Origin: Anaerolineae bacterium
GTDB taxonomy: Bacteria > Chloroflexota > Anaerolineae > DRVO01
DNA length: 64,000 bases
Direction of reading: 5' to 3'
Assembly (NCBI GenBank): GCA_013178015.1
Contig: JABLXR010000017.1
Span: 48,969-112,968 of the forward strand
Shown: positions 8,393 through 17,041 of the stretch, in pieces
How positions within the stretch are numbered: position 1 is the stretch's first letter
Layout of the letters: every line of letters begins with the position of its first letter
Notes under the pieces: model-generated
Told to the model about the DNA's origin: nothing
Database searches by the model: none
The model's input: the letters and a program-made list of their open reading frames with translations, nothing else
Position numbers and translations under genes: made by a program

Positions 8393-9742
8393 CTAGCTGA
8401 CCTCCTGGAGAGCCTTCGTCGCCGCCTCGACGAGGGTCTCGAATCCCAAAGGGCTGACGTTGGCCACACCTGCTTCGTACCCTCCCTGCTGGAACGTCTC
8501 GGGCGTGGGCACGTAGCCGAGGCTGTAGTCTATCGGGGCCACCGGAACCAGGTTGAGGTCGGGGAATTGGCGCCAAAGGCTCTCGGCGATCTCCAGGAAA
8601 CATTCGCCCGGCAGCAAAGCGGCGGCGAAGCTACCCCAACGCAAGGCGGCCACGTCGGTGGGCAGCACCCCATCCTCAGTCAGTCGGAGAAGTTGGAGCT
8701 TGTGCGCCAGGCGGCGAATGTCACCGCCTCCGGGCAGTCGTCGGCCCTCGCGCTGCGCCTGCCGGTATACTTCCACCGCTGCCCTCAGCTGCCCCTCCAG
8801 CTTCGCCCGCGTCGGCAGGTCCTCTCGCAGGGGCATGCGCACGGTGCGGCTGTGGAAGCGAAGTCCGTCGCCCTGGACTGGCTCCATCTCCCGCAAGGCG
8901 GCCCGCACCCCATCCGCCAGGTTGCGACCCAGCACTCTCACGTCGCGCACACGGTCGGAGGGCTCCTGCCCGTCTCCCACGTACTTGCCCGGGTTGATGT
9001 TGCCGCAGGGGCCGGTGAAGTAGGTGCAGTAGCGGTAGGGGCGCTCCGTCTCCAGCAGGCGCATGGCTTCCCCGGGAAAGTCGGCGGTGACGTACCATTC
9101 CTCGTCGCCGCCAGCCGCGGTGGGATGGCAGCAGTAGTTGAGCAGCAGTACCTCCCGCGGCCCGCCGATCTCGCTCAGGCGCAGCACCCGCACCCACGGG
9201 TCTATCTCCCCCTCCGGCAGTTCGCGGGCCTCGGCCGGGGGCCGGCTGGAGCGCCAGTGCAGGCGGCCCTGCTCGTCGAGTATGCGGCGGTTGCTGGCCA
9301 CTCCCACCACTCGCCCCCGTCCCCAACTCGCCTCGACCTCGAAGGTGTCCGACACGGCCTCCTGCGCCGCAGCCACTGCCCGGTCCAAGAAGGTGCGGTA
9401 GTAGCTGGGGTCGGCGAACACCAGGCCATAGGGCTCGAGAGGCTCGTTGTTGGCCACCTGGACGGTGGGAGCCTCGTGGGTGTGCGTGGCGTGAGCGAGG
9501 ATACGACCTTCGGGTAGACCGGTGGCGGCGCCGATAGCCCGCTTCAGGTCGAGCTGGTTGCGGCGCTGCAGGCCGATCAAGTCGGTCGAAAGCAGCAGGA
9601 CGCGGTCCTCGCCATCGGAGAGAAGCAGGGCGCGCACGTGAGGCGGATCGAAGATCTCCTGGCACTCGTCGTCCAGCCCCAGGCTGCACGGTACCCCCAG
9701 CGGCGGGGTTATGTCCTGCCTGGCGAACCCAATCCTAAGCAT
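8393..9742 (-). CDS. Neutral/alkaline ceramidase-like hydrolase
   Basis: The product begins M-L-R-I-G-F-A-R-Q-D-I-T-P-P-L-G, the signature N-terminus of neutral/alkaline non-lysosomal ceramidase-like proteins. It keeps the metal-binding H-A-T-H-T-H-E-A-P motif near residue 95 and the C-C-H-P-T segment with a following G-P-C-G-N-I-N-P loop, which match the family's zinc site and nucleophile region. The frame is open up to 9904, but I chose the ATG at 9742 because the family motif begins there and GGGAGTGG precedes it. No signal peptide is seen, so it probably acts in the cytoplasm. Many bacterial members of this family have unknown amide or ester substrates, so true ceramidase activity is unproven. 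Confidence 0.8.
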   Translation of the reverse strand: MLRIGFARQDITPPLGVPCSLGLDDECQEIFDPPHVRALLLSDGEDRVLLLSTDLIGLQRRNQLDLKRAIGAATGLPEGRILAHATHTHEAPTVQVANNEPLEPYGLVFADPSYYRTFLDRAVAAAQEAVSDTFEVEASWGRGRVVGVASNRRILDEQGRLHWRSSRPPAEARELPEGEIDPWVRVLRLSEIGGPREVLLLNYCCHPTAAGGDEEWYVTADFPGEAMRLLETERPYRYCTYFTGPCGNINPGKYVGDGQEPSDRVRDVRVLGRNLADGVRAALREMEPVQGDGLRFHSRTVRMPLREDLPTRAKLEGQLRAAVEVYRQAQREGRRLPGGGDIRRLAHKLQLLRLTEDGVLPTDVAALRWGSFAAALLPGECFLEIAESLWRQFPDLNLVPVAPIDYSLGYVPTPETFQQGGYEAGVANVSPLGFETLVEAATKALQEVS

Positions 9743-9884
9743 GGTTCCACTCCCTGGTGTCCTCTGTGCAGCTGAACCGATGAGCGCGGGCACACACGCT
9801 GCGCAGACGAACCTCGTGTTCGCCCCTAGGCGGGCTCGGTGGCCTGCGCCCACGGCCCAACGGCAGTATGACCTGGCCTCTTGC

Positions 9885-10898
9885 CTAGCTCCCCACCCCC
9901 TCAAGGAGAACCTCGACCACCCGTCCCACTCTCTCCAGAGATTCGGGAGCCACCTTGTCGGCCGTGTCCTGGCCAGTATGCCAGTAGGGATAGTCGAAGT
10001 CTATCACGTCCAGTGCTGGTATGCCTCGCTCAAGAAACGGTGTGTGGTCGTCCAGCATGGCCCACCGGTACTCGTCTATGAAGTACTCCCCATAGCCCAG
10101 ACGGGCCGCCAGTGCCCAGACCCGATCCTGCAGCGCCGGGGTCGAGTTCCGCTCCTTGTACAGCTGCTGATCGGCGTCCCCCACCATGTCAGCAATGATG
10201 ACGAACTCCGGCTCCACCGCCAGGTTGGCGGCGAAGTGGCGCGAGCCGGCGATGAACTCCCATCCATCCAGCCCTCCGTTGTCCTCAGCGTCGAAGAACA
10301 CCAGCCACACTTCGTGAGAGAGCTTCTCCGGCTCCAGAGCGCGGGCCAGCTCCAGCAGCACCGCCACCCCGCTGGCCCCGTCGTTAGCTCCCAGGACCGG
10401 CTCTGTGCGCCGGGCCGGGTCAGGGTCCTGGTCGGCATGGCGGCGGGTGTCGTAGTGAGCCCCGATGAGGGCGATGGGGCCAGAGCCCGCCCGGCCGATG
10501 ACGTTACGGCATGGGGTGCCGCGGTAGGTGAAGTCCTGAAACTCGACCTCCCAGCCCAGACGGCGCAGGTGCTCGGCGATGTAATCAGCGGTGCGAAGCG
10601 CGGCCTCCGATCCGGTGGGCCGGGGGCCCAGGTCCACCTGGGCCAGAACGTGCCCGTAGGCTTCCTCCCCCTGGAATACCGCCGGGAGGGGCGTCACGGT
10701 GGGCACAGGCGAGAGCCGAGCGGTCGGTGGCACCGAGGTCGGGCCGCAGGCCGCTACCTGCAGACACAGCACCAGAGCGGCCAGGCAGCGCAGCAACCCT
10801 GCCGCCGCGCCCGAGGGCCACCGCAACCACATCACGCCGGTGGAGCCCTGGCCCCGGGCCACCAGTGCCCCACCCTCCATCACGTGGCTATCCTTCAT
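9885..10898 (-). CDS. M28-family zinc peptidase, probable lipoprotein
   Basis: After a long N-terminal part, a hydrophobic stretch ends in V-A-A-C (near residue 51), a lipobox, followed by a Thr/Pro-rich linker. The catalytic domain has G-A-H-Y-D-T-R (first zinc His and Asp), G-A-N-D-G-A-S-G-V-A (bridging Asp) and F-F-D-A-E-D-N-G-G (catalytic Glu region), then a late D-Y-P-Y-W-H-T-G-Q-D-T with the last zinc His. This is the order of M28 aminopeptidases and bacterial glutaminyl cyclases, so either activity is possible. The ATG at 10898 overlaps the upstream glycosyltransferase stop by 11 nt; ATG codons at 10880 and 10832 are alternatives. Attachment to the outer face of the membrane is likely. 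Confidence 0.87.
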   Translation of the reverse strand: MKDSHVMEGGALVARGQGSTGVMWLRWPSGAAAGLLRCLAALVLCLQVAACGPTSVPPTARLSPVPTVTPLPAVFQGEEAYGHVLAQVDLGPRPTGSEAALRTADYIAEHLRRLGWEVEFQDFTYRGTPCRNVIGRAGSGPIALIGAHYDTRRHADQDPDPARRTEPVLGANDGASGVAVLLELARALEPEKLSHEVWLVFFDAEDNGGLDGWEFIAGSRHFAANLAVEPEFVIIADMVGDADQQLYKERNSTPALQDRVWALAARLGYGEYFIDEYRWAMLDDHTPFLERGIPALDVIDFDYPYWHTGQDTADKVAPESLERVGRVVEVLLEGVGS

Positions 10899-12489
10899 GA
10901 CGACGCTCCATCAGGTACACCGACGCACCCCGGGCGGAGAACGCCATCGCAGGTGTGTAGGCAGCGCTCAGCTGCGCCAGGAGCTGATTCTCCTCGTCTG
11001 GTGCCGTGTGCGCCGTCACCAGCCAGAAGGACCCAGTGCCATCGGGTAGCGCTGAGAGCACGGCAGCGCCTCTGGCCTCCGGGCTTAGGTGCCTCAGCCA
11101 CGCGCCGTAGACGACGCCATCGGCGATGCAGAAATCCGCCTCAGCCTCCCCAACCCAACACGAAGCATACCAGCCCGGCGGGAGATCTTCCTGCTCCAGG
11201 CCGGCCCGGAGCAGGTAGTAGCGGAATGCGGGCACCGCCCCGTAGTACACGTAGGTGGGCTCCGGACTCCGGCGGCGCTCCCGCCAGAAGCCAACCACTT
11301 CCCTGACGTCCTCCGTCTCCGGCCACGCCAGGGCCCCCCGGGTCACCTGAGAGATGCTCCTGTTCGGCAGCCAGATCAGCGACAGCCCCACCAGTAGGGC
11401 CAACGCCGCCCAGGTCGCCCTGGGATGGCGCCGCTCGTGCCAGGCGAAGACGCCGCCCAGGACCACGGCCAGGAGCGGAGAGAGGAATAGGGAGTAACGG
11501 AAGCCCGGCTGCCCATAGGCGTACCAGCCCAGGCGCAGCGCCAGGTAGTAGGCCGCCAGCGACAGGCCCAGCCAGAGCAACGGCGTCCCTCCGATGGCCC
11601 CTGGCCGCCGGGAGACCGCCGCCAGCGTGGCCAGGACCAGCAGCACCGGAACCGCGATCTGCCATGCGGTGGGGAGGCCAGCGTAGGGCCAGCCCGTGAG
11701 AAGGAAGAGCACCACGGCCCCGCAAGCCCGGGCCAGACGAGCCAGCTCTGCCATCGGCATCTGCAGCGGTTCTGCGGCCGCATCCGCCGCCGTGCCCAGG
11801 AGCTGGCCGGGCAGATATGGATGTACCAGCAGGCCCACGCCGATGAGGGAGGCCACGCCCACGGCCAGCTGGCCGGCGACGGCGGTCCGGCGTCCGGCCC
11901 GCGCATGGCCGACCCAGACGGCCAGAGCAGGAGGCGCCAGGACGAGCGCGGCCCCGTAGTGCGTCAGCGCCGCCAGAGCACTGGCCAGGCCCCAGGCGCC
12001 CCAGCGCGCCAGCGAAGGTGCCATGCGAGCCCGGTCCAGTGCCAACAGAGACAGGGCGACCAGCCAGACGCCCAGAGCGTACTCACCCACCTCCTGGGAG
12101 TACTTCACCGCCGCGGGCGACACGGCCAGGATCAGGGCGGCAACAGCCCCGGCGCGCCCTCCGTACGCCCTGCGGGCCAGGGCGAACCCGCTGCCCACCG
12201 TCCCCACACCGCAGGCGACCGACAGGAGGCGGAGCCAGCTCTCCGCGTGGCCCAGCCGGCTCCACCAGTGGAGCACGTAGGTGTACAGCGGCGGCTGCCT
12301 GGCGGTGGCGATGCCCAGGGAGAGAGAGGAGAGCGGGGCGCTGGCCACCCAGTACTCCACCGCCTCGTCGAACCAGAGGGAGCGGGCCGCGAGGTCCCAG
12401 AGCCGCAGCAGCAGCGCCGCCGCCATCAGCGACCCGACGGCTATGGCAGCGAAACGGGATTCACCGCCGGCAAGCCACCGTTGGGCCAC
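10888..12489 (-). CDS. GT39-like membrane glycosyltransferase
   Basis: I chose the GTG at 12489 (V-A-Q-R-W-L-A-G-G). The frame stays open to 12837, but that part overlaps the deformylase gene and is Pro/Arg-rich without membrane character. The product (~533 residues) has a first membrane helix followed by S-L-W-F-D-E-A-V-E-Y-W, the Asp-Glu loop of PMT/ArnT-type GT-C enzymes. Next come R-Q-P-P-L-Y-T-Y-V-L-H-W and about nine further helices. A hydrophilic ~140-residue C-terminal part faces outside. The gene overlaps the M28 peptidase by 11 nt and follows the deformylase after 71 nt. Sugar and acceptor are unknown. Confidence 0.78.
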   Translation of the reverse strand: MAQRWLAGGESRFAAIAVGSLMAAALLLRLWDLAARSLWFDEAVEYWVASAPLSSLSLGIATARQPPLYTYVLHWWSRLGHAESWLRLLSVACGVGTVGSGFALARRAYGGRAGAVAALILAVSPAAVKYSQEVGEYALGVWLVALSLLALDRARMAPSLARWGAWGLASALAALTHYGAALVLAPPALAVWVGHARAGRRTAVAGQLAVGVASLIGVGLLVHPYLPGQLLGTAADAAAEPLQMPMAELARLARACGAVVLFLLTGWPYAGLPTAWQIAVPVLLVLATLAAVSRRPGAIGGTPLLWLGLSLAAYYLALRLGWYAYGQPGFRYSLFLSPLLAVVLGGVFAWHERRHPRATWAALALLVGLSLIWLPNRSISQVTRGALAWPETEDVREVVGFWRERRRSPEPTYVYYGAVPAFRYYLLRAGLEQEDLPPGWYASCWVGEAEADFCIADGVVYGAWLRHLSPEARGAAVLSALPDGTGSFWLVTAHTAPDEENQLLAQLSAAYTPAMAFSARGASVYLMERRHEG

Positions 12490-12560
12490 GGAGCCACCGG
12501 GCGTCGGCCCGGGGGGCGCACCTAGAGGCCCGCCTTCACCAAGGGCTGCCCGGCCTGCCG

Positions 12561-13133
12561 TCACGGCTGGCCCTGGAGTGGTTTCGGCCCCGCAGGCGGA
12601 GGCTCGGGGACGACGAGGTGGCTCTGGCTGCGCAGGGCGAAGGAGCGTCCATCCACGGCCCGGGACACCGCCAGGACACCATCCAGGTGGTCGCACTCGT
12701 GCTGCAGCAACTCGGACAGGTCGCCTTCCAGGTCCCACACCCGGGGCCGCCACTCCAGGTCGCGGTACTCCAGCCTGCAGGCCCGGTGCCGGAGCACGCG
12801 CACCAGCAGGTCGGGGAAGCACATGCAGTCGTCCCACACGGTCATCATCTCGTCGCTGCGCCAGGTGAACTGCGGATTCAGGAGGACCATCGGCCCTTCG
12901 GCCAGATGCGCGGAGGTAGTGCCCTCCAGGTGAACGTAGACCAGCCGCTTCCTCACCCCGATCTGGGGCGCAGCGATGGCCCGCCCGGCCCCGTAGCGCC
13001 CTCGAAAGGCGAGCAGCGTGTCCCGCAAGTCGGCCACCACTGCCGCCATCTCGGCCAGGTCTTCCGGCTCGACCGCACTGCTGACGCGGTAGAGAAGCGG
13101 GTTGCCCAGAAGCAAGATTTCCCTTTCGGCCAC
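12561..13133 (-). CDS. def: Peptide deformylase, variant motif II
   Basis: The 190-residue product shows all three deformylase motifs in order: G-A-G-R-A-I-A-A-P-Q-I-G-V (48-60, motif I), D-D-C-M-C-F-P-D (101-108, motif II with metal ligand Cys103) and H-E-C-D-H (145-149, motif III HExxH with both His ligands and the catalytic Glu). Motif II usually reads E-G-C-L-S; here Glu-Gly is Asp-Asp and the Ser is Cys. The enzyme removes the formyl group from nascent N-terminal Met. The start is a GTG preceded by GGAGAGCATC. Whether this is the housekeeping copy cannot be judged from one window. Confidence 0.85.
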   Translation of the reverse strand: MAEREILLLGNPLLYRVSSAVEPEDLAEMAAVVADLRDTLLAFRGRYGAGRAIAAPQIGVRKRLVYVHLEGTTSAHLAEGPMVLLNPQFTWRSDEMMTVWDDCMCFPDLLVRVLRHRACRLEYRDLEWRPRVWDLEGDLSELLQHECDHLDGVLAVSRAVDGRSFALRSQSHLVVPEPPPAGPKPLQGQP

Positions 13134-13150
13134 GATGCTCTCCGAATCGG

Positions 13151-14377
13151 TCAGATGCCGATGATCTCGGCCACGGCGTTGAGCAGTTGCTCCCGGCCGA
13201 CCGGCTTCTTCAGCAGGGCCGTGGCCCCCAGAGCCCGGGCAAGCTCGGGCTCGTTGATCACGGAGCAGACCAGCACCGGGATGTCCTGGGTGCCGGGATC
13301 GGCCTTGAATTGCTGCAGGATGGCCCAGCCGTCCATGTCCCGCATCATGACGTCCAGCACCACCAGTCGGGCCCGGTTCTCCCGCGCCAGCCGCAGGGCC
13401 TCCGACCCCTCGGCGGTGCTGACCACCCGGTAACCGTGCCCCGCCAGGTAGCGCTCGAACAGGCGGAGCATGCCCGGGTTGTCGTCCACCAAAACGATGG
13501 GAGGCTCCTCGAAGCGAGGCCAGTAGAGCCCCAGAAGCTCGTCTCCCTCGTCCCGGGAGAGAAGGGTGAGCTCGCCTCCCTGCTGCTCCATCAGCCGGCG
13601 CGCACGCACCAGGGCCTCGTCCTCGGTTGAGGATGAGGCCGGGGCCGGGGGTGGCGCAGCCGTCTCATAGTGGAGGAAGATGGCCTGCTTCTGAGGGCAG
13701 GGCACCACTTCCAGGCCCACGTCGCCCTGGGCGCGGCGCAGAGCGAAGGACAGGGCGGCGATGATCGCCTGGCGGGAGAGGGCAGCGTCGGCCACGGCCA
13801 CCGCCGGGACATCGGTGCACGCCAGGTGTACCGAGCTCCCACGGGACCGGGCCAGCTCCTGCAGCAAGGGAAGCGACTCGGCGCCCAGGCGGTTGAGGTC
13901 CAGCCGCTCAAAGAGGAGGCCCATTCCCTCCAAGCTGGCGGTAAAGGCGTCGGGCTCGACCTCTTCGGGCGGGGAAGCCCGAGCCCGTAGGGCAGCGGTG
14001 AGCAGCGTCACCCCTGCCTTCAAGTCGCGGAAGAACTGACGTTCTGAGATGCCAAGGTCGCTGCGGATCTTGTCGTCGGAGGCACCGTCCAGGTAGCGGT
14101 ACACCAGGATGCCATAGGGCCGCCACTCCCGGCTGCGGGCCACCACCGGCGGCGGCGGTCGCAGCTCCTGGATGGCCTCGATAATAACGGTTCGCAGGGC
14201 CTGGGTGCGTGCCAGAGGGTCGGGCATGTGGCGGCGCACCAGTAGGGGGAGCAGAGGATGGTCGCGCAGGTAGGCGCTGTCGTACAGGTGCGCCAGAGCA
14301 TCCCGAACCAGCTCTTCGCTGACGTCGTCGTCCGCGCCCTGGCCACCACCCCGGTTCACCCCAAGGCGTTCCTCCAT
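13151..14377 (-). CDS. Response-regulator fusion with N-terminal HTH-like and degenerate kinase-like regions
   Basis: The C-terminal ~120 residues are a receiver domain: P-P-I-V-L-V-D-D-N-P-G-M (acidic pocket), V-V-L-D-V-M-M-R-D-M-D-G (phospho-acceptor Asp) and L-L-K-K-P-V (Lys). The first ~130 residues are helical and include S-D-L-G-I-S-E-R-Q-F-F-R-D, which reads like a recognition helix. The central part has the texture of a histidine-kinase ATPase domain without its N and G boxes. Receiver domains fused C-terminally to a sensory or ATPase-like part often mark hybrid regulators. ATG at 14377 with upstream GCGAGG; GTG at 14380 is possible. It is followed 17 nt later by def. No cognate kinase is adjacent. 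Confidence 0.72.
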   Translation of the reverse strand: MEERLGVNRGGGQGADDDVSEELVRDALAHLYDSAYLRDHPLLPLLVRRHMPDPLARTQALRTVIIEAIQELRPPPPVVARSREWRPYGILVYRYLDGASDDKIRSDLGISERQFFRDLKAGVTLLTAALRARASPPEEVEPDAFTASLEGMGLLFERLDLNRLGAESLPLLQELARSRGSSVHLACTDVPAVAVADAALSRQAIIAALSFALRRAQGDVGLEVVPCPQKQAIFLHYETAAPPPAPASSSTEDEALVRARRLMEQQGGELTLLSRDEGDELLGLYWPRFEEPPIVLVDDNPGMLRLFERYLAGHGYRVVSTAEGSEALRLARENRARLVVLDVMMRDMDGWAILQQFKADPGTQDIPVLVCSVINEPELARALGATALLKKPVGREQLLNAVAEIIGI

Positions 14378-14438
14378 CACGCCTCGCTTCCCCGGCGTCC
14401 CGGCAGGCTGAAGCTCGCGGACCGCATCCTACTCGCTC

Positions 14439-16163
14439 TCACCCCTTGCGGTAGTGGTTGGTGATGGGCAGGCGGCGGTCCTTGCCGAAAGCGCGCCGCG
14501 AGACGCGCACGCCCGGGGCCGCCTGGCGCCGCTTGTACTCATTGACGTCCACCATCCTCACCACCCGCTCCACCAGCGGCCGATCGTATCCTAGGCTCAC
14601 GATGTCCTCGATGGAGCGGTCCTCCTCCACGTACGCCTCCAGGACGGGATCTAGGACTCGATATGGAGGCAGCGTCTGGTCGTCGCGCTGGTCGGGCCGG
14701 AGCTCGGCCGAGGGCGGCCGGGTGATGGCCTCCTCCGGGATAACCGGCGACACTGAGTTGCGAAAGCGAGACAGCTCGTACACCAGCATCTTGGGCACGT
14801 CCTTGATGACAGCATACCCCCCGGCCATGTCGCCGTACAGTGTGCAGTAGCCCACGGCCAGCTCGCTCTTGTTGCCGGTGGTCAGCACCAGCCAGCCGAA
14901 CTTGTTGGAGAGGGCCATGAGGATGTTGCCCCGAATGCGGGCCTGGATGTTCTCCTCGGTGACGTCGGGCGCCACGTCCCGGAACGAATCGGCCATCATC
15001 TGCAGGTAGGCCTCGAAGGTGTCGTCTATGCCGATGGTGCGGTACTCCAGGCCCAGGGCGGCGCTCAGCTCCTCGGCCACCCGGCGGCTCAGGTCGGCGG
15101 AGTAGCGCGAGGGCATGTAGACCGCGTGCACGTGATCCGGCCCCAGGGCATCGGCCGCGATGGCCGCCACTAGCGACGAGTCTATGCCTCCGCTCACCCC
15201 CAGGACCACGTCGCGGAATCCGTTCTTGTGTACGTAGTCCCGCGTCCCCAGCACCAGGGCCTGGTACACCTCGGGCAGTCGGTCCAGCCACTGCACCGTC
15301 CGGGCCTCGACGGGCGCACGGTCCGCCTGGCGCCGCGCCAGGACCGGCACCGTTGGCACTGGCACAGGGACCTCCTGACGGCGCCGGGGATCGCGCAGCC
15401 GCATCCGGAAGACGTGGCTCAGGTTCAGGTCCGCCACCAGCAAGTCCTCCCGGAACTGCCGTCCCCGGGCGATCACCTGCGCGTCCGGGCCGATGAGCAA
15501 GCTGGAGCCGTCGAAGACGAGCTCGTCCTGGCCCCCCACCAGGTTGCAGAAGGCCATGGCGGCCAGGTTGTCCGAAGCCCGGGTGCGCAGCATGCGCTCG
15601 CGCTCGCGTGGCTTGCCCATGTGGTAGGGGGAGGCGGAGATGTTGACGATCAGCTCGGCGCCTGCCAGGCTCTCGGCTTCGGCCGGTCCACTGCCGTACC
15701 AGATGTCCTCACAGACGGTCACCCCGATGCGAGTGTCCCCCATCTCGAGCACCAGGGGATTGCGCCCGGCCCGGAAGTACCGGGCCTCGTCGAAGACGGC
15801 GTAGTTGGGCAGGTGCATCTTGTGGTAGCGGGCCCGAATCTCGCCCTGGCAGAGGACGGCTGCGGTGTTGTAGAGGTCGTCGCCCAGCTCCGGGCAGCGC
15901 GTGGCCGAGCCCACGATGGCGGTCAGGTCGTGAGTGTGGCGGGCGATTTCCTCCAGCGCCAGCTGGGCGTTGGCCACGAAGCCCGGCTTCAGCAGCAAGT
16001 CCTCGGGCGGGTAGCCGGTTACGGCCATCTCCGGGAGCAGCACTAGGTCGGCGCCCGCCTCCCGGGCTCGCTCGATGGCGTCCAGGATGCGCTTGGCGTT
16101 GCCGTCCAGGTCACCGACGACGCAGTTGATCTGGGCGAGGGCTAGACGCAGGGGGTTGGGCAC
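14439..16163 (-). CDS. nadE: Glutamine-dependent NAD+ synthetase
   Basis: The 574-residue protein is the two-domain form. The N-terminal nitrilase-type glutaminase domain has the catalytic triad Glu45 (L-P-E-M), Lys115 (H-K-M-H-L-P-N-Y) and Cys151 (V-C-E-D-I-W). The C-terminal synthetase domain has the ATP pyrophosphatase loop S-G-G-I-D-S-S at 324-330. It amidates nicotinic acid adenine dinucleotide to NAD+ using ammonia channelled from glutamine, in the cytoplasm. The GTG start overlaps by 1 nt the TAG stop of the short HEPN-like frame upstream (TAGTG). The Y-C-T-L-Y-G-D-M-A-G-G loop near 440 is also conserved in this family. Confidence 0.96.
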   Translation of the reverse strand: MPNPLRLALAQINCVVGDLDGNAKRILDAIERAREAGADLVLLPEMAVTGYPPEDLLLKPGFVANAQLALEEIARHTHDLTAIVGSATRCPELGDDLYNTAAVLCQGEIRARYHKMHLPNYAVFDEARYFRAGRNPLVLEMGDTRIGVTVCEDIWYGSGPAEAESLAGAELIVNISASPYHMGKPRERERMLRTRASDNLAAMAFCNLVGGQDELVFDGSSLLIGPDAQVIARGRQFREDLLVADLNLSHVFRMRLRDPRRRQEVPVPVPTVPVLARRQADRAPVEARTVQWLDRLPEVYQALVLGTRDYVHKNGFRDVVLGVSGGIDSSLVAAIAADALGPDHVHAVYMPSRYSADLSRRVAEELSAALGLEYRTIGIDDTFEAYLQMMADSFRDVAPDVTEENIQARIRGNILMALSNKFGWLVLTTGNKSELAVGYCTLYGDMAGGYAVIKDVPKMLVYELSRFRNSVSPVIPEEAITRPPSAELRPDQRDDQTLPPYRVLDPVLEAYVEEDRSIEDIVSLGYDRPLVERVVRMVDVNEYKRRQAAPGVRVSRRAFGKDRRLPITNHYRKG

Positions 16164-16267
16164 TAAGGTATCTCCCAGTAGGTCACTTCAGACACGGACG
16201 GAGGCAGACGTAGGTGGTACTCCCTGACGAGCCATGCGCGTACCTGCTTTGTCTTGGCTTCCCCCAT
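16163..16267 (-). pseudogene. HEPN-domain toxin remnant (N-terminal 34 codons)
   Basis: A 34-codon frame starting at the ATG at 16267 reads M-G-E-A-K-T-K-Q-V-R-A-W-L-V-R-E-Y-H. This looks like the N-terminus of HEPN proteins paired with MNT nucleotidyltransferases, which normally run to about 130 residues. It then stops next to nadE. Only the first helix is left, without the R-x4-6-H nuclease motif, so it should be inactive. It overlaps the 3' end of the MNT gene in another frame. Family assignment from such a short piece is tentative. Confidence 0.5.
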
Positions 16268-16592
16268 AGATCGTCCGGCCCTCCTCGCTAACCCTCGCTT
16301 CCGGTGAGGCGTGCGCCTGTCGGTATTCCTCGAATTGGGATCGAGTCCTGACCAGAATGTCGGCAGGAACGGCGAGCCCCCGCAATGAGCGGTATGCTCG
16401 TGCGGCCCGGCGTGCCGGCCGCTCCTGGCTCTCCCGTACGATGACCATGATGTCCAGATCGCTGTCTTCATGGAGAGCGCCCCAGGCGTGAGAACCGAAG
16501 AGGATGATCTCCTCTGGCTGGAACTCGTCTGCCAGCGGACGGGCGGTCTCTTCTGTGAGTTGCTCACTGGCTTCTTTCATAACGGCATACAC
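16188..16592 (-). CDS. MNT-type minimal nucleotidyltransferase (antitoxin of HEPN/MNT pair)
   Basis: The product carries I-I-L-F-G-S-H-A-W-G followed by E-D-S-D-L-D-I-M-V (residues about 28-50), the G-S-x10-D-x-D signature of polymerase-beta-type nucleotidyltransferases of the MNT group. Known MNT antitoxins adenylylate a tyrosine on their HEPN toxin. The last ~25 residues (after G-R-T-I-Y-G) look unrelated to the family and overlap the HEPN remnant in another frame, so the original stop was probably lost when the toxin gene decayed. ATG codons at 16592 and 16580 are both possible. It lies 22 nt downstream of another antitoxin-like gene. Confidence 0.75.
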   Translation of the reverse strand: MYAVMKEASEQLTEETARPLADEFQPEEIILFGSHAWGALHEDSDLDIMVIVRESQERPARRAARAYRSLRGLAVPADILVRTRSQFEEYRQAHASPEARVSEEGRTIYGGSQDKAGTRMARQGVPPTSASVRV

Positions 16593-16614
16593 CTAGCGTG
16601 CGCGCCAATGATGA

Positions 16615-16815
16615 TCACCGGAGCGCATCCCGGTCTCCTTCATCCACGCTCCCATAGGGATCGGTATGGCGAATGGACATGCCGCGCAGAGGATACCGCT
16701 CGGTGCCCTCACGCGCGCATTGGCGGCTGAGTAGGATGACCTCCGCTCTCTCCCCGGCAGAGAAAGGTATGCCATACAAAGAGAGCATGCCGGTCTCCAC
16801 CCTATAGACCTCCAT
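16615..16815 (-). CDS. Small antitoxin-like protein (66 aa), orphan
   Basis: The ATG at 16815 follows GGAGGTAGGCACC. The 66-residue product has I-P-F-S-A-G-E-R-A-E-V-I-L-L, a beta strand after a P-F-x-x-G turn, and then R-Y-P-L-R-G-M-S-I-R-H-T-D-P-Y. This resembles the Y-P-L-R-G-x-P-x-x-Y-x-x-P-F tail of small proteins that often precede PIN-domain toxins in cyanobacteria and Chloroflexi. Here no PIN gene follows; the next gene is the MNT protein. I cannot give a domain name with certainty. The frame is open further upstream to 16899 but without supporting signals. Confidence 0.55.
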   Translation of the reverse strand: MEVYRVETGMLSLYGIPFSAGERAEVILLSRQCAREGTERYPLRGMSIRHTDPYGSVDEGDRDALR

Positions 16816-17041
16816 GGTGCCTACCTCCACTGCTTTGGCGTGGCCCAGGCACCAGCGCTTCTGGTTCTCAACGGGCGCGCTTCGCACCGCTGCCCTCAAG
16901 AATGGACCGCCAGCAGCATCTCGAGCAGGCGCGCCTCATCGCGCCACGCAGATAGGCTCTGCCGATTCCAGTTCACAGCGGTCCCCTGCAGCACTACTAC
17001 ACGCATTCTACCTGTCAGCGCCAAGTTCTGCAGCCCGCTGT
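16816..17041. other. Intergenic stretch without recognised genes
   Basis: Apart from the ribosome-binding site of the small antitoxin-like gene I see no coding or RNA feature here. Short open frames on both strands have no protein-like composition. Confidence 0.4.

Noticed and set aside
8703..9517. Long frames on the plus strand across the macro-domain and ceramidase-like genes
   Set aside because: Shadows of the two minus-strand genes with clear family motifs.
12490..12837. N-terminal extension of the GT39-like protein
   Set aside because: It overlaps the deformylase gene in another frame and has Pro/Arg-rich composition; the GTG at 12489 starts the plausible protein.
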